Shown here: piece after piece, positions 11,568-23,091 of the stretch | How positions within the stretch are numbered: the stretch's first letter is position 1 | Layout: the number at the start of each line of letters is the position of its first letter | NCBI GenBank assembly: GCA_036971615.1 | Contig: JAYKKR010000002.1 | Coordinates: forward strand, 186,001 to 250,000 | Direction: 5' to 3' | From: Amyloporia xantha | Taxonomy: Eukaryota; Basidiomycota; Agaricomycetes; Polyporales; Adustoporiaceae | Length of the DNA stretch: 64,000 nucleotides | Made by a program: the position numbers and the translations under genes | The notes under the pieces: model-generated | The model's input: the letters and a program-made list of their open reading frames with translations, nothing else | The model's database searches: none | Told to the model about the DNA's origin: nothing

Positions 11568-13744
11568 CATACCTACCGGCGCCAAGACCACATACATGAA
11601 ACGCCCTTGCCATATCTGATCCGACCGCCATGCCGATGCTATGCATTTTTTGCGACGAGTAAATCGCAGCAATCCAAAATGACAACTGTGGAACCCTCAC
11701 CAACCAATTTCCTACCGACAAATATGGAAGGTTCAGTGATGGGCAAGAGACTAGAGTGATGGCCTGGCAGCGCTTGCATGGCGCACACTTGAAACACTCG
11801 GCACTATGATGCAAATGATTAAATTGTGCAGTGCGGGATCTTCACGAGCTAAACAAAATGGTAATAATGTAGAAACATCACACCGCCACCGTGATTGATA
11901 CATCGATACCAAGAGCGCCGAGGAGACTGACACCGTTTGACATAAGCAGTGGGTTACCACGCTGATTAGTACATTGCTGGGCATCGGTGAGTATCGAGGG
12001 CCATGACCACAGCACCAAACCAGGCTTGAGCAGAGCAGATTCTCGAAGGGTAGTGAAAGCTGATGACCACGATCTACGTAGTCGTAGCTGTACTACAGTA
12101 CATCGACAAAGCAGAATGAGTCCGCGGAGTAAAGTCCAACGAGAGTCGGATAATGCGTTTACCGTCGCGGGCTCCGCGGGCAGCGATATCATCATACATC
12201 AGTGATGGTGATACTTATCGACAGCTAAAACCTCAACACAAGAATCTGTAAGCGCGCGACGAGATTGCATCAATAGACAATTCTCTTGGGATGAGCGACG
12301 CCATTGGCAGACTGCCACACTGGATGCAGGGGACAAGAGTACAAGTAGAGAACGGCAACTGAGTATAATTCCAGGAAAGGACAGAGCGCATTGTCATATC
12401 CTCCCTGCGTCCGGTGTGATATTGCAAGGAAGGAAGCATTCCGACAGCAGCCCACCACAATAACCATGAAATTGACCGGCGGCATATCTGAGACAGTTTG
12501 ATCACACGCTGTTGCATTCGCACAGGATTCTTACTGCTGCACACATGTAGCTCAGCGTCTGACGGGTAGAAGAGGGGCGATGGCCATACGAACTGTCGGA
12601 AGTGCCCCCCAAACCTTCGTGACCTTTTGATGCTTGCATGAGGAACTTACCGAAGTCTTCGAAGTATGCTGGGCGGCCGTGGGGCCTCCAGATGGAAAGT
12701 CGCCAAGTGCCCAGCAAATTCTGGAACCAGACTCAGTCGTATCCATACACCAAGTCATAACACGTTGCGATTTCTGTGTTAACGACGCGGTCGAAGGACT
12801 GAGTCTATAGCTACTTGACTAGCTGTTGCCTTCGAGGGAGCTTCAATTAACTTGTATCGTCGGTATTAATAAACTGAACAAGAACACAATCGATTGCCAT
12901 GTCCTACCTCATGATCGATGACCTGCTGTGTATGCTCCGAAGCACAGCGTACATGTGAACCACAAACAAGCTATATCGACATGAATCTCACAGATGCTGT
13001 ATAGGGGTCCCCACATGCAGAAAAAGTAGTTTTCAGACATGTTTCTAAGTACCAGATGGCTGGTCTTTTCGACTTATATGCAGAAGCAATTAAAAACAGA
13101 GCTGGAGTGACATCAGCATAGGAAGTGAAAGGAGCGTACTTATTCGTCTGCCTTCTGATTCAACTTACCTCCAAGAAGTTAAGACGGCTCCTCGCACACC
13201 TTCCGCAGAAGCATAACGTGCATAGAGGTTGGACTTTTGACATTTAGGCCGATAGGATCTTCTCAATCATCGCCCTAGAAGTATAAGAGTGGTCAACTGA
13301 CTCCGGTTTAGTATGGGTTCAAATGTTTCCCTAGCGTGAGGTTCGAAGGTTGAAATGACAAGCAGAAATGCAGGCTGTATAGCGCAGCAGATACATCTAG
13401 GGAAACACACAACGAGAGCAGTCCGGACTCCAGACTACAGCCGGATAGACATGGTTTGTGGTCAGGAGGAGGACTGCGAGGGACAGGCACACCGTCGCAC
13501 ACGAGAGGCAGAGCACGTGGTCGGGGCCCCGGACCCATCCCCGCAGATGGACGGAGAAATGTCGGAAAGGAGTTGTGCAGCTGCTCGTCCATCGTCTGCC
13601 ATGTTCCGTCCTCTGCTCACTTATAAGTCTGGCCAGCTAGAGAGTCACACCCTCTGCTCTCTCTGCCTTTACCCGCACCATCTCCTGTCTGACGGCGTAC
13701 GCACTGGCCACAATTTCTAACAATTTCTTCACAATTTAAGCAGC
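11568..13744. other. Long region without a recognisable gene
   Basis: Several overlapping minus-strand frames between 11751 and 12758 have moderate length, and one has a hydrophobic run (GNPLLMSNGVSLLGALGID). They do not join through convincing splice sites, so a decayed membrane-protein gene is possible but unproven. From 12760 to 13600 nothing coding is seen. The last 130 nt are the GH3 promoter, with CTTATAAG at about 13619-13626. Confidence 0.35.
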
Positions 13745-16700
13745 ATGGCACCCTCTGATTTCGCAAAGAGAAACCTCGCCGAGGTCGTCGAAGAGCTGAC
13801 CACAGACGAGGCCATCTTGCTCACAGCTGGGGTCGGCTTCTGGCACACGCACGCCGTGCCTCGCCTTGGTATACCCGCGCTGAAGACCAGCGATGGTCCA
13901 AACGGTTTGTAGCTGCATCTCATCTTAATCAGCTCGTCTTCATGGCAATATCCAGGAATTCGAGGAAACCACTTCTTCATGGGCACCCCCGCCAAGTGTC
14001 TCCCGTCCGCGACCGCCCTCGGTGCCACCTTCGACCCCGAGCTCATCCACCAAGTTGGGCGGAAGCTGCTCGCAGAAGAAGCCAAGCTGAAAGCCGCGTC
14101 TGTCTGGCTCGGGCCCACCTGCAACACACAGCGCAACCCACTCGGCGGACGCTCCTTCGAGTCCTTCTCCGAGGACCCGCACCTCTCCGGCATGATCGCC
14201 GCGTCGTACATCGGCGGCGTGCAGGATGGCGGCATCGCGGCGTGCATCAAGCACTTCGTCGGAAACGACAAGGAGAACGACCGCATGGCATACGACTCGA
14301 TCATGTCCGAGCGCGCCCTGCGCGAGATCTACCTCATGCCGTTCATGCTCGCGCAGAAGTACGCGCAGCCGTGGTGCTTCATGACCGCGTACGTGCATCC
14401 CCCTACTCGTGATCCTGACTACAGGACGCGCCCTTGATTCGCATATTACGCGGTCCCGCGGTTCCCACATTCCCTCTTCGCTCTATTGGCCTCTGTGTAT
14501 CTCCACCTCCCATGCACCCACGCTCACTAATACTTCCTCAGGTACAACCGCGTGAATGGGACACATGTTTCGGAGAATCCCAAAATCATTCGCGACATCC
14601 TCAGGAAGGAATGGGGCAGTGACGCCCTGGTCATGAGCGACTGGTGTGTCTCTTCTCACCGATCACCGATCCGCGATCTGGGAGCCAGAAATAGCTGCTT
14701 ACCGCGCGCGTCATAAGGTTCGGGGTCTATTCGATAGATCATGCCATCAACGCTGGGCTGGACCTGGAGATGCCGGGCACGAACAAGTGGAGGACGCTCG
14801 ACTTGATGAACCGGTCGTGAGTGCGATGATTTGACTGGATGGTTATGGTACTCCAATGTGTGTCTGCGACTATAGCATCCAGAGTAGGAAGATCATGAAG
14901 CGAACCGTCAAGGAACGTGCAGCGAAGGTGCTCGAGCTGGTACAGAAGTGTGCAAGCAGCGCCCCAGAGGTGAGGATACGTTTCGGGTCTATCTGGTGGC
15001 TGCTGATATCGTATTGCGGTTGCCAAGATTCTGGATGGAGACGGTCTTGAGCACACCCGTGATACCCCAGAGGAGAAGGCGCTCATGAGGCAGCTGGCCG
15101 CGGCGTCCATCGTCCTTCTCAAGAATGAGAATGCCGCGCTGCCGCTTAAGCCTAAGGTACGTTAGTGGAGAACAGTAACATCATCTTGCCTCTGATCATT
15201 GGTGTATTCACGATCGTCGCTTCGAACAGGAACAACCTATCAAGAAGATCGCGATTGTCGGCGGGAACGCAAAGGCGATCGTCCTCAGCGGTGGTGGTTC
15301 CGCAGCACTGAAGCCCAGCTACTTCACGAATCCGTACGAAGGAATCGTCCAAGCGCTCGGCGAAATCGACAAGAACGTCGAGATCACTTATTCAGAGGGT
15401 GCTCGAGGTGCGTCAGTTCCTCGCGCGGTGGTATTTGAAGTGCCGAAGTGACATGCCATCGTTGCTTTCTCCAGCCTACATGCTTACGCCTTCCCTCGAC
15501 TATGATATTTTCACGGAGAGCGGCAAGCGCGGCTGGATGGGCTCGTGGTACGCACATGAGAGCGATGAGAGTATGACGCCGGTGGCCGAGCCGCTCAAGA
15601 CGCAATATATCGACGAGACGCGCATGTTCTTCAGGTCTGTGCCTCCGCACTAAGCGAAGTTCGGTCGAGGACAGGGTCTGACCATATGATCCTTACTAGT
15701 ACCTCGTACCCTGCAGAGCTTACCAAGAAGTGGACTTTGAAGATGAACGGTCAGTTGAAGCCCAGGGAGCACGACTGTCTGTTTGAATTTGGTCTGTCCT
15801 CTGCTGGACGTGCCAAAGTCAGTATATCTGGCACCTTATCATATGGCTACTTTCTCAGTCTGACGGTGCCTATGGTAGCTCTATGTCGATGGGAAACTCG
15901 TCGTTGACAACTGGACTCGCCAAACGCGTGGCGATTCCTTCTTTGGATCCGGCTCGACAGAAGAGAAGGGCGTCTTCCCTTTGAAGGCCGGTGTCGCCCA
16001 CTCTATCCACGTCGTGTACTGCAACGTCCGGGCCCCCGCCCCTGACGACCTCGACGAGGCAATTATGGACTCGAACCCCGGAGTCCGCCTCGGCGGCGCT
16101 GAAGTGCAGGACCCGGACGAGCTCATGGAGACTGCTGTCAAGCTCGCTTCGGAAGCGGACGCGGTCATCGCGGTCGTCGGCCTGAACGCGGACTGGGAGA
16201 CGGAGGGCTACGACCGGACCACGCTCGCGCTGCCGCAGCGCACGGACGAGCTCGTGTCGCGCGTGGCGAAGGCGAACGCGCGCACGATCGTCGTGACGCA
16301 GGCAGGGTCGAGCATCACGATGCCGTGGGCGGACGAGGTACCGGCTATCGTGCATGCGTGGTATTTGGGGAATGCGACGGGCGAGGCGATTGGCGATGTG
16401 TTGACGGGGAAGGTCAACCCGAGCGGTAGGCTGAGCTTGACGTTCGCGAAGCGGCTGGAGGACTTTGCAAGCCACGGCCACTTCCACTCCGAGAACGGCA
16501 AGGTATGGTCTAAAAAACGAGCGCAGTGGTTATGCTGATCTTGTTGATTAGGTTCGCTATGGGGAGGACTTGTTTGTGGTACGCCGTATCCTTGCAGATA
16601 TTGACGCTTGTGATCGCTGATGCGCGATTCCTTCAGGGCTACAAGCACTTCCATCACAGGAAGATCGCCCCACAGTTCCACTTCGGGTACGCTGCATATT

Positions 16701-17156
16701 ATTCTCTGCATTTCCGGGTCTGACTTACCGCGCATGAATAGTTATGGTCTTTCATATACCACCTTCCAATACTCCGAGCTATCAGTGACTAAGCCCGCCG
16801 TCTCAAATGGCGATGTCAAGATCTCAGCCAAAGTGACGATCACGAACACGGGATCAGTACCGGGCTCCGAGATCGTCCAGCTTTACGTCACCCTACCCAC
16901 CACTTCCGATCTCACACACCCGCCATTGATGCTCAAGGCCTTCGCGAAGGTGAAGGACCTGGCCCCTGGCAAGAGCGAGACCGTGACGCTGAGCCTCGAC
17001 AAGTATGCCGTGTCGTACTGGGAAGACAGGATCTCGAGCTGGGTGGTGGAGAGCGGAGAGTACCTGGTACGAGTCGGGAAGAGCAGTGCTCCAGAAGACT
17101 TGGGGCTGGCGGCTACGTTCACGATCGACCGTGGCTTCGAGTGGAATGGACTTTGA
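13745..17156 (+). CDS. Glycoside hydrolase family 3 beta-glucosidase (PA14-containing)
   Basis: Thirteen exons: 13745-13904, 13956-14388, 14542-14643, 14718-14816, 14876-14969, 15028-15156, 15230-15407, 15475-15634, 15700-15817, 15879-16502, 16552-16578 (only 27 nt), 16637-16686 and 16742-17156. They sum to 2589 nt, 862 aa, the usual size for intracellular fungal GH3 enzymes. The order is: (beta/alpha)8 domain with TSDGPNG, the [11 protein letters not shown] signature and the nucleophile Asp in LVMSDWFGVYS; the alpha/beta sandwich starting at [13 protein letters not shown], with IVGGNAKA; a PA14 insert (KKWTLKMNG to [12 protein letters not shown]); sandwich remainder with [15 protein letters not shown]; then YGLSYTTF and a fibronectin-III-like C-terminus. 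It should hydrolyse beta-glucosides or cello-oligosaccharides. No signal peptide is present, so a cytosolic site is likely. All key motifs intact. Confidence 0.93.
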
Positions 17157-17415
17157 AGGGGTAGCGGACAAGAGAGAGGCGGCATGAATGAATAACTGTA
17201 TTTTGTACTTTTATTGTCTCTAAAATTCGTCAAAGTTAACAGAGAAGCCTGACTGCAATAGTCACGGCATTCTCGTGACATGCCCATCTAGCATTGCTAG
17301 CAATGATAACACTGTGAAGTTTGTATGCAGTCGTTATCATGATCCAATGAAAGTAGGCCTACTACTCTTACGATGGTGATGTCGTCGGTATTACAAAGAA
17401 GTATCAAATCACCCC
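17157..17415. other. Spacer between convergent GH3 and MYND genes
   Basis: About 260 nt of facing 3' flanks; nothing else seen. Confidence 0.4.
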
Positions 17416-19294
17416 TCAGATTTCGACCTCTACTTCGCTCTGGTTCTTGGCCGCATGCTCTTTGCACCTCAACTTGTGCGTCTTCCAATCTGCTTTCTGG
17501 CATGTTGACGAGCAGTATGACACATATCTGCAGCTTTGACATTCATTAGACATCTCAAAACAATGGGACAGAGGATGCTAGGATTGAAAGGACATACTTC
17601 GTACAAGCTTTGCTGGCTCCACCCCATTGGAAGAGCCTATCTTCGACAACGGGATCGCGGACGCCCCTGACTCTGCGCTCCTTGAGTTCGAGCAGCGCCT
17701 GACGTTCAGGACAGCCCTTATAACCACATCCGTACATAGTGAGGCAGTCCCAGCGCCCCGAGATGGATAGAATCATCCATCCGTGACGCTTGCGTGTGGT
17801 GGGTGGGACATTTCGGAATTTGTTGAGAAGCGATAGCATTGCCACGGGTGTGCTATAAGCGGTCGGTTTGCGCGAGATACGACGATGCAAGAAAAAGAAA
17901 ATGATGGTGTCACTCGAGAGGGTGCTTCCACGCTCGAGGGGCTCAAGTCCATAGCGAGAATATATCTCGTGGACAACACGAGCGAAAAGAGGGGTCGTCT
18001 ACAGCAACGTTTTAGTGACATCCATGATGATGATGTTCACTTGGACAAACACACCGCTACATCATCACCATCTACTTCAATCTTGTGGATTAAAGCGGCC
18101 ATGACCCCCTTGAGTGATGCCTCGGTCTGATGCTCCCAAGCTTTGCTGGGTAACTTCTCGACTGCATCTTCGCAGATCTTGTTCGCCATACTTTGAGCCT
18201 GTACAAACGGTCAACCTCTTCGAGATTGTAAAAGGTGATAACGAATACCCAGTCATCAAATAAAGCTGGCAGTCCGCCTGCATGGGCAAAGCGGACGGTA
18301 AGCTTTTGGGACCAGTAGATAGGTCGCATCGCGTCGGTGAGGTTATCTCCGAGAGCTCTGCGATGCATTGGACATGTCGAGTATTCCACGATCTTCTCCA
18401 GAGCCTTCGTCTGACGAGCCTTCTCTGCATCATCCACTGGACGCATCAAAAGTAGGGCGACAAGTAGATCGGCAACAAAGAACACCATGTAATATGCCGC
18501 AAGATCTTTGCCCGATGTGTCCTCCAGTTCCATCGCCCGCATCCGATCATCATCATCAGACTCTGGGTCGGCCTGCACAGTCTCGTTGACATGGTGTGCC
18601 TCCTTCCGCCACTTTCCAATATCCAACGGCTCCTCTAGTAGAAAGGTTTCCATGTCAGGAGCGGTTCGCAATAGAGCACGAAGTCGGACAGGCATAAGCT
18701 GGAGAAATAATCCGAATTCGTGCAATTTAAGACCGAGGTCTCCTATATCTTGGTAGTCGCAGTATTTGAAGTCTGCAGGCTTTCTCCCAGATAGTTTAGC
18801 ATCATAGTAGAGACGTAACAGACGCCGAAGATGCCTCAGAAGGTTAGGAACCTAAAGCAAAATCATAGGAAGTAGTTAGATCACTGTGAAACCCTAACAA
18901 AAACATATAGCGTAAGGACGAGAGACTTGGCCTCAAAACAGAAAAAGACTTATTTAATCTTCATGACCCCGAGAACCAGCGAGGTTCCTGCGTATTCCCT
19001 TTTACCAATATGCTGCGAGGGTGTGCTATTGTCCTGTAGAATGTCCTTCACGCTTACCTGAGTGTATTCAGCCTGTGAGACAGGCCCAGACTTCATGATA
19101 ATCTGTTCCAGCTTCAATAGTGTATCTGTCATGCCCGTCGAGATAGGTGGTCGTAGCAAAGGTGCCGATTTGAATCCACCGCGCGCTGGTTCGAACAGAC
19201 CACCCATTGAAGTCATGACCGCTCCGATTCTTGCGCTAGCTAATCTGGCCTCAACCTGGGCACGAATAGACTCGTTTGATCTCGAGAGTGACAT
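17416..19294 (-). CDS. MYND-type zinc finger protein
   Basis: Five minus-strand exons: 19294-19058 (ATG), 18851-18249, 18198-18055, 17998-17598 and 17533-17416 (TGA). They total 1503 nt, 500 aa. Introns are GT-AG, including a strong CAG/GTAAGC donor at 19057. The first intron is 206 nt and could hide a small exon. The C-terminus is a MYND finger: CGYKGC as the first cysteine pair, then CTNCRYVSYCSSTC and the WKTHKLRC end, with an intron inside the finger. Upstream is a largely helical region containing HRRALGDNLTDAMRPIYW and FAHAGGLPALFDDW, as in the many uncharacterised mushroom MYND proteins. MYND fingers bind proline-rich partners; no SET domain is present, so a methyltransferase role is not supported. 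Confidence 0.8.
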
Positions 19295-19499
19295 TGTGAG
19301 CGACACAGGATCGGAGAGATATGGGTAGCTCGTAAGAAGGTTGCTAGAGCTTAGCACGAGTCGTCTCGGTCCAGCTTTTGGGCATGCGCTCTTGGCAACG
19401 CGTGGTGGCGCGGACTTAATTTTCTTCCTGCGACACGCTACACGTGACCGCGATTGGCCTACACACCGGTGGCCACATATCCTGCACTGGATGCAGGTA

Positions 19500-20110
19500 T
19501 TAATCTTTTTGGGTGAAAGATAGTAAAAAGATTGAAAAAAGAGTTTAAAGGGGTTTATCATCTTTAGCACCTTAATATTGATAAAATACCGAGATAAGAT
19601 TGATAAAAAGACAGAAAGGAAGATTGAAAAGAAATCATGAACAGATTGAAATAAGATTGAAGAAAAGATTGAAATACACCTTATCTGTCTTATATCAATT
19701 TGTTTTCAATATTGCAGACAAAAAGATTAAAGTGAGAATGAAATAAGATTCAAATAGGATTGATGGGAAAGATTGAAAAAAGGATTGAAAAGGATTGTGA
19801 CAACCATGTCACAGTATTTTCAAAATCTTGTGACATGAAAGATAGAAATAAGACTGTGACCACATGTTTTCAATCTTTTTATTCAGATTTGAGTCTCATA
19901 AGATGAAGAAAAGACTGAAAATAAGATTGAAATAAAACACAAAAAGGACTGAAAAATAAAGATGAAATAAGACTGAAATACAATTGAAATAAGATTGAAA
20001 TAAGATTGAAATAAGATTAAAATAAGGTCAAAAAAGGATTGAAGTAAGATTGAGACAAGATTGAAATAGGACTGAAATAAGATTGAAATAAGATTGAAAT
20101 AAGATTATTA
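19500..20110. repeat. AT-rich tandem repeat based on AAGATTGAAAT
   Basis: About 600 nt in which GATTGAAA-type words (AAGATTGAAATAAGATTGAA and variants with GACTGAAA, AAAAGATTG) recur every 9-14 nt. The array degrades towards the left. It begins about 200 nt upstream of the MYND start codon and is non-coding. Confidence 0.75.
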
Positions 20111-20339
20111 ATTCAGAGTAGAAACTGGAACATATAGACCGTACTGGCATATATATTTGTGTGTATGAGGGACTCCAACAACTGATCAGGCAAATTCCTA
20201 AGCCACAGAAATGCATTTGAAACAGATCTCCAGCTTGCAGACCCACCACATCAAAAGGCCTGAAAAAACAATAACTAGAAACATAAGATAAACTAACACT
20301 ATGCACATGATTTTCAATATTGGGAAGGTTAGAACCTGC

Positions 20340-20710
20340 ATTATGTATCTCCTTGTACATATCTGTACATCCTTGCGCAACTTAGTACATCCTGTTTGTA
20401 TATGTTTATACATCTTTGTACGTCCTTGCACAACTCAGTACATCTCTGTACATTCCTGCGCAACTTAGTACATCTCTGTACATCCCTGCGCAACTTAGTA
20501 CATCTTTGTACATCTCTGCACAGCTTAGTACATCCTGTTTGTATGTCCCTGCGCAACTTAGTACATCTTTGTACATCTCTGCGCAACTTAGTACATCTCT
20601 GTACATTCTTGCGCATTCTTGCACAATTTAGTACACCCTGTTTATATGCATTTGTACATCTTTGTACATCCTTGTGTGTCTCTGTACATTCTTGCGCATC
20701 CTTGCACTGA
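20340..20710 (+). repeat. Minisatellite, unit about 30 nt (GCGCAACTTAGTACATC type), block 1
   Basis: Tandem units built from CAACTTAGTACATC followed by one or two (T)CTGTACATCC blocks. Longer variants carry CCTGTTTGTATATG. The unit lacks stops in several frames, which creates artefactual ORFs on both strands. Confidence 0.85.
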
Positions 20711-20720
20711 TATGACCTAG

Positions 20721-20741
20721 GAAACCCTAACCCCTAACCCG
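20721..20741 (+). repeat. Short telomere-like tract
   Basis: AACCCTAACCCCTAACCC, complement of the TTAGGG telomere repeat of basidiomycetes, flanked by two copies of TGACCTAG. Only about two and a half units, so it is interstitial and not a chromosome end. Confidence 0.55.
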
Positions 20742-20759
20742 GGTGTGACCTAGAGGGAC

Positions 20760-21740
20760 TAGAGAGACACTGAATAGTCTTAAGAGAGGGCAGTTAGCAG
20801 CAAGGTGTCCCACTGTTTGAGTGAACATGAGAAACACCTTTGTAAAGTGTTCAAACAATAAATGAATCTACAAAGTAGCTCAACACATCATTGAAGCTAC
20901 TTGAAAACGGTGGGTAGTTAGCATGGTTCAGTATAGATGATCAAAGCTCGATAGAGCTCTTTGATGTAGAGTAGAAGGACTAGAAAGAATTCAATGTGAG
21001 GCACGGCTCTTCAATGATAGTAAAAGGCAATCATAAGATCAAAGGTTTGTCGAAGCAGTATTGGCAAATGTAGACACAGTAGACGAGGTTGGGGAAACAC
21101 AGCAAGGATGCAGTGACACAGTAGAAGACACTTGAGCTCCGAACTCAAGGGGAAGCTAACTTGTATTGCAGTGCTAAATACGACAGAATTTATACTTTGA
21201 CCTGGAAGAAACTACAACTAATTGAGAGTGGCACACTAGCATGAGTGGCTTTGCATTGTCTACACGAGTTGGCCTCACTGAGTGGCCAGTATTGAAGCTA
21301 TTGGTCGAGTGATGTCATGCTGTACGCGGAAATGAGGAGGAACATACACAGAGTAGTCAGACCGGGATCTGTTGTCAAAGGCACACCATGAGGTCTGATA
21401 CCTAATTGGGAAAGACTGAATGCCTCAGAGTGGCATGCAGTGATGCACGTGTTGAATGAGCAGCATCAAGTGGCCCTATTGTCCACCAAATGGGGGAGAT
21501 GGTCTAGGATCTAGAGGCAAGTCCTCAGAAAGTCCACACCAAGCTTCGAACAGGTGTTGCAGACAGTCAAGGACATTGGAAGGTGTCAAAGGATACTGAG
21601 TGCCGGGGTCACGTGCATAGCATCGAGGGATATCAAAGGCAAAATTGAAGGCTTTGGTCATTGAGCCAAAGTGCCAGGTGGGATGTGATTGCCGAAAAGA
21701 GCTGTATCAGGGACCAGAGGGGCTTGGTGCCTATCAGCAC
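20760..21740. other. Non-coding spacer between minisatellite blocks
   Basis: No coding region recognised. The sequence is not obviously repetitive and could be transposon subterminal or noncoding DNA. Confidence 0.35.
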
Positions 21741-21741
21741 A

Positions 21742-22110
21742 ACTTAGTACATCTTTGCACATCTCTGTGCAACTTAGTGCATCTCTGCGCATCTCTGTAC
21801 AACTTAGTACATCTTTGTGCATCCTTGCGCAACTTAGTACTTCACGTTTGTATAAGTTTATACATCTCTGCGCATCCCTGCGCATCTCTGTACATCTCTG
21901 CGCATCCCTGCGCATCTCTGTACAACTCTGTACAACTCTGTACATCTTTGTGCATCCCTGTGCATCCCTGTACATCCTTGCGCAACTTAGTACTTCACAT
22001 TTGTATATGTTTATACATCTCTGCGCATCCCTGCGCATCTCTGTACAACTCTGTACAAATTAGTACATCTTTGTGCATCTCTGCATATCTCTGGACATCT
22101 CTGTACATCT
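21742..22110 (+). repeat. Minisatellite block 2, same family as block 1
   Basis: Same CAACTTAGTACATC and CTGCGCATC/CTGTACATC modules as at 20340-20710, in the same orientation, with longer variants containing TTGTATAAGTTTATACATC. Confidence 0.85.
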
Positions 22111-22659
22111 TGAACATGCTCATGTAAAACACTGAAAAAGATGAGCTGAGCCATTCCAAAGGTTTATTTCAGCATCCATTTTAGAACATTACATGCATAA
22201 TTCAGCACTAATTGGCTGGTGACTGCTGTAAGGCTTTTGTACTTCTCCTGCTGTGTGGCAGGAAGGGGGAGGGCAGGGGTTTAAGCAGAAAGCGCAGGAG
22301 GGAGGAAAGGACCAACATAGTTGAAAGCAGTGCAGACAAGAGAGGTTGTGAAAATGCTCTCGAGAGTGCTCTATTCAAACAGAGATATACAGAGATGTGC
22401 AGGGATATACAGTGTCAAGACTTAGAGTCAAGTGACAAGGACAAACAAACCTAGAAACTTGAGGGTTTTCAACTTGGTTCTTACCGAAGCGATCAGGAGC
22501 AATAGCTCGACTGTAAGGCTAGGGACAAGTATAGATAAGTGTAAGTAAAGGTAAGTAGTGTCTCGTAGAATGGCCTTTAAATAAGAGGGAAAATAATGAT
22601 GAGTGGAAAAGGAAAATAATCCGTATATAGAAAGAAAAGAAATGCTCAATGTCAACTCG

Positions 22660-22786
22660 TGACATACAGAGATGCACAAGGATGTACTAAGTTGCGCAAG
22701 GATGTACAGAGATGCACAGAGATGCACAGAGATGTACAGAGACTCGGATGTATAAATATATACAAATAGGATGTACTAAGTTGTGC
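22660..22786 (-). repeat. Minisatellite block 3, inverted copy
   Basis: GGATGTACTAAGTTGCGCAA and GATGCACAGAGATGTACAG modules are the reverse complement of blocks 1 and 2, including the long TATACAAATAGGATGTACT variant. Blocks 1 and 2 could therefore pair with block 3 over roughly 100 nt in single-stranded form. Confidence 0.8.
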
Positions 22787-22803
22787 CAGGCACATTTGTC
22801 CAT

Positions 22804-22889
22804 GGGCACAGTGACGGTAAGGTAGCTACATCACAAACAACCCAATATATATACTATGGGGGCCTCTGGCCCCAGCTATCACTGTGCCC
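22804..22889. repeat. Short inverted-repeat (hairpin) element
   Basis: GGGCACAGTGA at 22804-22814 and its exact reverse complement TCACTGTGCCC at 22879-22889 enclose about 64 nt with an ATATATATAC core. It resembles a small TIR-bounded or MITE-like element beside the transposase gene. Confidence 0.4.
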
Positions 22890-23091
22890 ACACTTGCAAG
22901 CTCATCCTCACCCACCCACATGTTCCAGCAGACTGAACCTCAAGGCTGGGGTCACACAGGGTGATTGAGAACTAGCACTGAGAACATTCACTTTTTTGTG
23001 ATTCCACATTGTTATAAAAAGCACTGTAGTATGCAACATGAAAACTGTATATTTATGGGGAGAAAGCAGTATTGTTAATATGAACATCAAG

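Noticed and set aside
11751..12758. Minus-strand membrane-protein gene
   Set aside because: Hydrophobic fragments exist but cannot be joined by consistent splice sites, and no family motif is present.
13942..14470. Long alternative frames on both strands over GH3 exon 2
   Set aside because: They are shadows of a strongly supported GC-rich exon.
20721..20741. Chromosome end
   Set aside because: Only about 18 nt of telomere-like sequence, with genes and transposons on both sides.
20341..22127. Several 70-160 codon frames over the CTGTACATC minisatellites on both strands
   Set aside because: The repeat unit lacks stops in several frames at once, so all are artefacts of periodic sequence.
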